Shown: in pieces, positions 1 to 4,425 of the stretch
Layout: each line of letters opens with the position of its first letter
Numbering within the stretch: the first letter of the stretch is position 1
NCBI GenBank assembly: GCA_934635045.1
Contig: CAKTZA010000107.1
Span: forward strand, 1 to 6,096
DNA length: 6,096 bases
Direction: 5' to 3'
Source: an uncultured Kiritimatiellota bacterium
GTDB lineage: Bacteria; Verrucomicrobiota; Kiritimatiellia; RFP12; UBA1067
The notes under the pieces: generated by a model
The model's input: the letters and a program-made list of their open reading frames with translations, nothing else
Told to the model about the DNA's origin: nothing
Database searches by the model: none
Made by a program: the position numbers and the translations under genes

Positions 1-505
1 ATGGCGGTCAAGCTCGTCATGGAGCCGATATTCGAGGCGGACTTCCACGACTGCTCGTTCGGCTTCCGCCCCAATCGAAGCGCGCAGGACGCGGCGGAGC
101 GGATCGCGGAGAAGGTGAAGGAGGGGAACGCGAAGGTTTACGACGCAGACCTCTCGTCGTACTTCGACACGATACCGCACGGCAAACTCCTGGCGGCGTT
201 GGAGATGCGCATCGCGGACGGAAGCGTGCTGGGGCTCATCCGCCAGTGGCTGAAGTCGTGCGCGCGCGAGCCCAACGGCGTGATGAAAAGCCCCAAGGGG
301 AGGGGGACACCGCAGGGCGGCGTCATGTCCCCGCTCCTGTCGAACGTCTACGAACCACTATGCGCTTCGGCGCATGGCGCGTTTCCTCAACAGGAAGAGC
401 CAGCGGCGATACCGACTGAAGTTCGCGGACACGTACTACGGCGAACTGACGCACTACGGCCTCTGCCGCCTCGCGTGGGCGGACGTGAGGAGGGCGCGGA
501 CTTGA
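1..505 (+). pseudogene. ltrA-like: Group II intron reverse transcriptase/maturase, internally deleted
   Basis: This is a remnant of an intron-encoded protein. The first part, in frame from base 1 to about 351, has the group II RT core. It shows SFGFRPNRSAQDA near residues 20-32, the first catalytic-Asp motif YDADLSSYFDTIP (residues 47-59, D48 and D50) and GTPQGGVMSPLLSNVY ending at residue 117. In an intact protein the YADD motif and domain X follow. Here they are absent, and the sequence jumps to the maturase C-terminus (NHYALRRMARFLNRKSQRRY, then KFADTYYGELTHYGLCRLAWADVRRART), which lies in another frame (353-505, stop TGA 503-505). The junction near 352 is therefore a deletion of very roughly 170-200 codons plus a frame change, and the product cannot be catalytic. 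The ATG at base 1 is probably internal, because group II RTs normally have about 80-100 residues before this point. A sequencing or assembly error could explain a frameshift but not the missing YADD block. Confidence 0.9.
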
Positions 506-548
506 CAGGAAAAAATGCGTACACTACACAAGACAATGCACTCAACAG

Positions 549-565
549 AAAGGAACGAATCCATG
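549..565 (+). promoter_or_regulatory. Intron-borne Shine-Dalgarno and ATG, copy 1
   Basis: AAAGGA at 549-554 is followed by an 8-base spacer and ATG at 563-565. The layout (AAAGGA-N8-ATG) is the same as at 2464-2480 and 3055-3071, which look like genuine gene starts in this window. It lies in the intron between the maturase stop and domain V. The frame from this ATG is open through domains V and VI and continues in frame into the 3' exon at 677. This makes it the best-supported start for translating the downstream gene from unspliced RNA. Another in-frame ATG at 515 lacks a comparable SD. Confidence 0.65.
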
Positions 566-2443
566 GCAACGGGAAAAGCGCTCGATGGAAAGCCGTATGC
601 GGGAAATCCGCACGTACGGTTTGACGAGGGGGAAGTCGCACCGGCGGCAACGCCGAGGCGTGGGTCTCTACTCTACAACAACATTACTCAAACTCTGAAG
701 TCTGTTGCCATTGGCGCATTTGCCCTACCGCTTGTCGCCGCTGCGGAGGCGACTGCTGATGTGCGAAGCGAACGGCGACTTTCGGTGGCGGCGTTTCGTG
801 ACAAGGCCGAGGCGGCGTGGGTCGGTCAGATTGCCGGTGTCTGCTGGGGTGCGCCAACGGAGTTCAAGTTCGTCGATACCATCATGCCGGACGACAAAGT
901 CCCCGTCTGGAGGCCGGAGATGATCAACGATGCGTTCAGACAGGACGACCTCTATGTGGAGATGACCTTCCTGCGGACGCTTGAGTGCGACGGCTTGGAT
1001 GTGGATATTCGCCGCGCCGGAATCGACTTTGCGAACTCACGCTATCCGCTGTGGTGCGCCAATGTGGCGGGACGGAGCAATCTGCGAAAAGGCATCGCGC
1101 CGCCAGACACCGGACATCCCGAATTCAACAGTCGCGGCAATGACATCGACTATCAGATTGAGGCCGATTTCGCGGGCATCATATCCCCCGGTCTTCCCAA
1201 TTCGGTGATTGGCCTTTCGCAGACATTCGGTCGCCTGATGAACTACGGGGATGGCGTTTTGGGTGGTGTTTTCATAGGCGCGATGTATGCCGAGGCCTAC
1301 TTTGCGACAAACAGCCTTGCTCTCATTCAAGCCGGTCTTGCCGCGATTCCAGCGGAGTCCGATTACGCGGAGATGGTTCGTTCAATCATCGAGTGGCACA
1401 CCGAGGATCCGACGGATTGGGAAGGTTGCTGGCGGAAAATAGTCGCAAAATACCGTCCGGCAGGCAAGGGTCGTCCGGGGCCTAAGTATGTTTGGCGCGA
1501 TACGAACGGGGATATTGACGTACGCATCAACGGCGCGATGGTTGTTCTCGGACTGCTCTACGGCGACGGCGACCTCGACCGCACGATGCGAATTGCGTTG
1601 CGCGGCGGTTATGACTCGGACTGCAACCCGTCGTCGGCGGGAGGCCCGCTGTTCGCCACGGTTGGTTTCCGCAACCTGCCGACGCGCTATCGGGAGAAGC
1701 TCGTGCGCAACAAGAAGTTCGACTTCACCGACTACGACTTTGACGGTCTCATGGCCGTGACAGAGAAACTCGCACGTCAGGTCGTCGTCCGTCAGGGCGG
1801 TCGCGTCGAGAAGGATGCGAACGGCGACGAATGGTTCGTCATCCCGGTGCAGAAACCTTGTCCGCCGGCCTATGTGCCGACATGGAGGGCCGAGAAGCCG
1901 CTCGGCGTTCGCTACACGGACGAGGAGATGACGTGGCAGAAGTATGCGTATCGCGAACCAATCGTGGAGGGCCAGAGTCTTCCCGATCCGACCGAGCGCG
2001 TTCAGAAGGCTCTGGATGCGCTGGCCCCCGGCTGGACGACTTCGCAGAACGCATCGGATATGCGGCCGGGTTTCGTTGCCAGCATGGGTTCTGCGACGGC
2101 GCTTATTCGTACGCATCCGCCGGCCCGCCGGGAGGCGGTGACGCTTTCACGCACCCTGAAAGTTCCCGCCGGGAATCCAGTCCTGCGCTTTGATGTCGCG
2201 AATTCGCCTGGAGGTGATTTCCGTCTTGTTGTGCGTGTGGACGGTTGCGCACTCATGGCGACGGATATCGGCGACACGGGCGCAGAAACGCCCCTCCACC
2301 TGCGTCATTTCGACATTTCGTTGGCCCCTTGGACGGGAAAGACCGTGACAATCGAACTCGTGAACGAGCCGACGGGGTGGATGTGTGAGGCCGCATATTG
2401 GCACGGCATTCGCGTGACGGCGAACGCCGGCGATGGATACTGA
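563..2443 (+). CDS. Secreted ADP-ribosylglycohydrolase-fold protein with intron-derived N-terminus
   Basis: Residues 39-626 belong to the host gene. A signal peptide (about residues 45-64, SVAIGAFALPLVAAAEA) is followed by an ADP-ribosylglycohydrolase (DraG/ARH-type) domain: AWVGQIAGVCWGAPTEF at 85-101, QDDLYVEMTF at 127-136, GNDIDYQIEADFAG near 192-205 and GGYDSDCNPSSAGG at 348-361. The acidic pairs (D128/D129, D351/D353) sit where this family binds its two magnesium ions. From about residue 490 there is a C-terminal beta-rich, possibly carbohydrate-binding, domain. Known family members remove ADP-ribose from proteins or nucleic acids in the cytoplasm. An exported version may act on another N- or O-glycosidic substrate, so the substrate is unknown. 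The first 38 residues (563-676) are translated intron domains IV-VI. The native start was probably an ATG placed directly before 677 and now lies upstream of the intron, outside the window. Translation may use the intron ATG at 563 or require splicing. Family call firm, function weak. Confidence 0.8.
   Translation: MATGKALDGKPYAGNPHVRFDEGEVAPAATPRRGSLLYNNITQTLKSVAIGAFALPLVAAAEATADVRSERRLSVAAFRDKAEAAWVGQIAGVCWGAPTEFKFVDTIMPDDKVPVWRPEMINDAFRQDDLYVEMTFLRTLECDGLDVDIRRAGIDFANSRYPLWCANVAGRSNLRKGIAPPDTGHPEFNSRGNDIDYQIEADFAGIISPGLPNSVIGLSQTFGRLMNYGDGVLGGVFIGAMYAEAYFATNSLALIQAGLAAIPAESDYAEMVRSIIEWHTEDPTDWEGCWRKIVAKYRPAGKGRPGPKYVWRDTNGDIDVRINGAMVVLGLLYGDGDLDRTMRIALRGGYDSDCNPSSAGGPLFATVGFRNLPTRYREKLVRNKKFDFTDYDFDGLMAVTEKLARQVVVRQGGRVEKDANGDEWFVIPVQKPCPPAYVPTWRAEKPLGVRYTDEEMTWQKYAYREPIVEGQSLPDPTERVQKALDALAPGWTTSQNASDMRPGFVASMGSATALIRTHPPARREAVTLSRTLKVPAGNPVLRFDVANSPGGDFRLVVRVDGCALMATDIGDTGAETPLHLRHFDISLAPWTGKTVTIELVNEPTGWMCEAAYWHGIRVTANAGDGY
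590..676 (+). ncRNA. Group II intron domains V and VI, copy 1
   Basis: Domain V folds as a lower helix 590-596 with 616-622, a bulged region, and an upper helix 598-603 with 607-612 capped by AAA. The catalytic AGC triad is at 591-593. The sequence AGCCGTATGCGG...CGCACGTACGGTT is the usual bacterial domain V pattern. Domain VI pairs 626-633 with 665-673 (two G-U pairs). A670 is left bulged seven bases from the intron end, which is the expected lariat branch point. Its tip is a CGGCG/CGCCG hairpin (642-655) with a GCAA loop. The intron ends at A675 C676. Pairings were worked out by hand. The conserved triad and a correctly placed branch A suggest that the ribozyme 3' end has not decayed, unlike the protein. 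Confidence 0.9.
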
Positions 2444-2463
2444 ACTTTTAGCACCTGCAATCG

Positions 2464-2480
2464 AAAGGATACGAGACATG
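2464..2480 (+). promoter_or_regulatory. Original SD and start codon of the small secreted gene, now cut off by an intron copy
   Basis: AAAGGA at 2464-2469, an 8-base spacer and ATG at 2478-2480 form an ideal start 20 bases after the stop of the preceding gene. No host coding sequence follows: the intron-homologous sequence begins at 2481. If 2481-2762 is removed, ATG joins AAA ACA GCA ACC TTG at 2763 and encodes a typical signal peptide. This identifies the site as the native start and places the insertion between codons 1 and 2. As it stands, ATG 2478 opens AAG GGC CAG CGG CGA TGC CGA CTG AAG, which is a different frame from the maturase C-terminus. Confidence 0.75.
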
Positions 2481-2634
2481 AAGGGCCAGCGGCGATGCCG
2501 ACTGAAGTTCGCGGACACGTACTACGGCGAAATGACGCACTACGGCCTCTGCCGCCTCGCGTGGGCGGACGTGAGGAGGGCGCGGACTTGACAGGAAAAA
2601 ATGCGTATACTACATGAGACAATGCACTCAACAG

Positions 2635-2651
2635 AAAGGAACGAATCCATG
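2635..2651 (+). promoter_or_regulatory. Intron-borne Shine-Dalgarno and ATG, copy 2
   Basis: AAAGGA at 2635-2640, an 8-base spacer and ATG at 2649-2651 are preserved from copy 1 although nearby bases have changed (2652, 2656, 2657). The 38-codon frame from this ATG crosses domains V and VI and enters the downstream gene in frame at 2763. Because this copy cannot splice in cis, this start is the most direct way for the small secreted gene to be translated. Confidence 0.65.
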
Positions 2652-3023
2652 ACAAAAGGAAAAGCACTCGATGGAAAGCCGTATGCGGGAAATCCGCACG
2701 TACGGTTTGACGAGGGGGAAGTCGCACCGGCGGCAGCGCCGAGGCGTGGGTCTCTACTCTACAAAACAGCAACCTTGTTTGCCGCACTTGCGGTCGTTGG
2801 TGCAGCCTGCGCCGAGACGTGCATTGTCGCGGGCGATCCCGCCGCCGTTGCGAAGGCCGGCTCGGTTTTCGCCGTAACGCCAGCCGCCGCACTCGTGTCG
2901 GGGCGCCTCTCGGCGTCCGTCGCCAGTCCCGCCTTCGACATCCGCGACTGGACGCGCGTCGAGACGTCCGGCATCGCGCTGAAGACGAAGCCTGCTACGG
3001 GCGCCGTCTTCGTCATTCGCTGA
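2649..3023 (+). CDS. Small secreted protein of unknown function, start replaced by intron sequence
   Basis: The host part is 86 codons (2763-3023). It begins KTATLFAALAVVGAACAETC, which with a preceding Met is a textbook Sec signal peptide (cleavage probably after ACA). A mature region of about 70 residues follows, rich in Ala, Val, Ser and Thr, with FDIRDWTRVETSGIALKTKP near the end and a C-terminal VFVIR. I recognise no domain. It looks like a small beta-rich exported protein or the surviving end of a larger one. As now arranged it is in frame with 38 intron-derived residues from ATG 2649, giving 124 aa. That places a charged segment of about 38 residues ahead of the signal peptide, which may impair export. 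The native start was ATG 2478. The gene lies 45 bases before the SUMF1-like gene and may share its transcript. Confidence 0.55.
   Translation: MTKGKALDGKPYAGNPHVRFDEGEVAPAAAPRRGSLLYKTATLFAALAVVGAACAETCIVAGDPAAVAKAGSVFAVTPAAALVSGRLSASVASPAFDIRDWTRVETSGIALKTKPATGAVFVIR
2676..2762 (+). ncRNA. Group II intron domains V and VI, copy 2
   Basis: Domain V (2676-2708, AGC triad 2677-2679) is identical to copy 1. Domain VI has the same basal helix and the bulged branch-point A at 2756. The single change is in the tip loop (GCAA to GCAG at 2736). No upstream ribozyme domains are attached. It could serve only as an alternative acceptor for a ribozyme core supplied elsewhere, or be a fossil. Confidence 0.88.
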
Positions 3024-3068
3024 CAATCATTCACACAGAAACAAACCTCCTAAAAAAGGAACGCGAAA

Positions 3069-4415
3069 ATGAAAAGACTGATGACCGCTGTCGCGGCTGG
3101 CGCCGCGCTGAACGCCCTCGCGGTCCCCGTCGTCTCTGAGGCGACCATGACTCAGCACCCGAACAGCCGTGAGGTCACGATCACCTACACGCTCGCCGAT
3201 GCGTCCGCCGTCGTCACGCTCGACGTCCAGACGAACGCGACGGACGGCACGTGGGCCTCCATCGGCGGCGAGAACGTGCAGAACGTCACGGGCGACGTCT
3301 GGAAGAAGGTCGAGGTGGGCGCGCGGACGATTCTTTGGCGACCCGACCTCTCGTGGCCGAACCACAGGATCGCCGAGGGCGGAGCGCGGGCCGTCGTGAC
3401 GGCGTGGTCGCTCGACAATCCGCCGGACTACATGGTCGTCGACATCACGCCGAACGCCGTCGCGAACAGCGAACGCTATTATCCGGCCGCCGAGTTCCTG
3501 CCGGGTGGAATCCTCGGCAACGTCGACTACCGCCAATCGCTGATCGTCCTGCGCAAGATCGCCGCGAAGGACGTGACGTGGACGATGGGCAGCGCGCCGA
3601 CGGAGTGGAAGCGCAATGCCGACGAGACGGCGCACAACGTCACGCTGACGGACAACTACTACATCGGCGTCTTCCCCGTCACGCAGGCGCAGTGGGCGTT
3701 CGTGCAGACGGCCAACCCCAGCCCGTCGCGGTTCTCCGTCCAGCGCGAGATGCGTCCGGTCGAGCAGGTCTGCTACAACGAGATTCGCAACGCGGCGAAT
3801 TCCACGGCGGCGAACACAGCCTACGACTGGCCGAACGATCCGAATCCGGATTCGTTCCTCGGCAAGCTGAGGGCGAAGACGGGCCTTGCGTTTGACCTGC
3901 CGTCGGAGGCACAGTGGGAGTTCGCGTGCCGTGCGGGACAGGGTTCGGGCGTCTGGAACGACGGCTCGGCAATCCTGCAGGTCTCCAAGGACGCAAACCT
4001 CGACCGGCTGGCGCGCTACAAGCTGAACGGCGGCTATGTGGCGGTCACGAACGCGTCGGGTGAGGTCTCGTATCCCGACCCCAGCCCATGGGCGGACACC
4101 ATCGCGAAATGGGGCCCGGAACACGGCACGGCGATCGTCGGCTCGTATGCGCCGAACGGCTGGGGGCTTTACGATATGCAGGGCAACACGTGGGAATGGT
4201 GTCTGGACTGGTATGCGGCTGACATTACGAGCCTGAAGGGCGCGGTGAACGAGAATTCGAGTTCCGGGAAGCGCGTGACGCGCAGCTGCTCGTGGTCTTA
4301 CATCGTCGAGTATCAGCGCCCGGCGTGCCGCGCCGTGAGCTTCGCCCCGACAACGCGCAGCGAGTCCATCGGCTTCCGCCTCGCGCTAGACGTGAGCGCG
4401 CTCTCGGCGGAATGA
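3069..4415 (+). CDS. Secreted SUMF1/formylglycine-generating-enzyme-like protein
   Basis: 448 aa. The start is well supported: AAAGGA at 3055-3060, 8 bases before ATG. The protein begins MKRLMTAVAAGAALNALAVP, a signal peptide. Residues about 22-130 form a beta-sandwich-like domain (EVTITYTLADASAVVTLDV, later TAWSLDNPPDYMVVDI). From about 165 there is an FGE-sulfatase (SUMF1) domain: WTMGSAP at 171-177, DNYYIGVFPVTQAQWAF, LPSEAQWEFACRAG at 277-290, GLYDMQGNTWEWCLDWY at 366-382, RVTRSCSW at 402-409 and GFRLAL near the end. True FGE converts a sulfatase Cys to formylglycine using two cysteines five residues apart. Here only the second is present (C420); the first position is Y415, and the usual RGGSW is RSCSW. 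It is therefore probably not a classical FGE but a SUMF1-fold protein of other, perhaps binding, function. No sulfatase gene is in the window. Confidence 0.9.
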   Translation: MKRLMTAVAAGAALNALAVPVVSEATMTQHPNSREVTITYTLADASAVVTLDVQTNATDGTWASIGGENVQNVTGDVWKKVEVGARTILWRPDLSWPNHRIAEGGARAVVTAWSLDNPPDYMVVDITPNAVANSERYYPAAEFLPGGILGNVDYRQSLIVLRKIAAKDVTWTMGSAPTEWKRNADETAHNVTLTDNYYIGVFPVTQAQWAFVQTANPSPSRFSVQREMRPVEQVCYNEIRNAANSTAANTAYDWPNDPNPDSFLGKLRAKTGLAFDLPSEAQWEFACRAGQGSGVWNDGSAILQVSKDANLDRLARYKLNGGYVAVTNASGEVSYPDPSPWADTIAKWGPEHGTAIVGSYAPNGWGLYDMQGNTWEWCLDWYAADITSLKGAVNENSSSGKRVTRSCSWSYIVEYQRPACRAVSFAPTTRSESIGFRLALDVSALSAE

Positions 4416-4425
4416 GGCTCTGCAG

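Larger units (their letters stand above)
1..676 (+). mobile_element. Group II intron, 3' part (left end outside window)
   Basis: This is the distal part of a retroelement-type group II intron. It contains, in order, a reverse transcriptase/maturase reading frame (decayed, 1-505), a short spacer in domain IV (506-589), domain V (590-622) and domain VI (626-673), and it ends in CTCTAC at 671-676. The 3' end is well fixed: a second copy at 2481-2762 stays collinear up to exactly this base and then diverges. Bacterial group II introns end in A-pyrimidine, as here (A675 C676). The 5' end, domains I-III and the 5' exon lie left of the window, so self-splicing competence cannot be judged. The encoded protein is broken, so mobility or splicing would need a maturase from another copy. 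The 3' exon begins at 677 inside a signal-peptide coding region. I do not assign an intron class. Confidence 0.9.
395..676 (+). repeat. Direct repeat copy 1 of intron 3' end (partner 2481-2762)
   Basis: 282 bases align without any gap to 2481-2762 (constant offset 2086). By eye there are 11 differences: at 398, 411, 446, 522, 529, 530, 566, 570, 571, 580 and 650. This is about 96% identity. Only one difference (650) falls in the domain V-VI part. The repeat covers the last 36 codons of the maturase, its stop, the domain IV spacer, domain V and domain VI. The right boundary is exactly the intron end. The left boundary is where the second copy starts, next to an ATG. Such a pair could also recombine, deleting the gene between the copies. 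Confidence 0.95.
2481..2762 (+). mobile_element. 5'-truncated group II intron copy inserted after a start codon
   Basis: This is a gap-free copy of 395-676. It holds the last codons of the maturase (R-R-C-R-L-K-F-A-D-T-Y-Y-G-E-M-T onward, ending in TGA at 2589-2591), the domain IV spacer, domain V (2676-2708) and domain VI ending at A2761 C2762. Homology starts right after ATG 2478-2480; a few bases of ambiguity remain because G2480 also matches. It ends exactly at the canonical intron 3' boundary. Such a product is expected if target-primed reverse transcription starts at the 3' junction and stops early, giving a 5' truncation. No target-site duplication is visible, as expected for group II retrohoming. 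Lacking domains I-III it cannot splice itself in cis. Direct repeat formation by recombination is a less likely alternative. Confidence 0.9.

Noticed and set aside
502..525. TTGACA at 502-507 (and 2588-2593) followed by TACACT (520-525) or TATACT (2606-2611), like a promoter inside the intron
   Set aside because: The spacing is 12 bases, too short for a normal sigma-70 promoter, and nothing good lies at 17 bases. TTGACA also overlaps the maturase stop codon. A weak promoter cannot be excluded but is not supported.
515..562. Earlier in-frame ATG at 515 (and 2601) as the start of the downstream genes
   Set aside because: No Shine-Dalgarno sequence at a suitable distance, while ATG 563 and ATG 2649 have AAAGGA with an 8-base spacer.
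1382..2116. 244-codon open frame on the - strand
   Set aside because: Antisense of the ADP-ribosylglycohydrolase-like gene; no recognisable protein features.
3027..4124. 365-codon open frame on the - strand
   Set aside because: Antisense shadow of the SUMF1-like gene, with strongly Arg/Val/Asp-biased composition and no domain.
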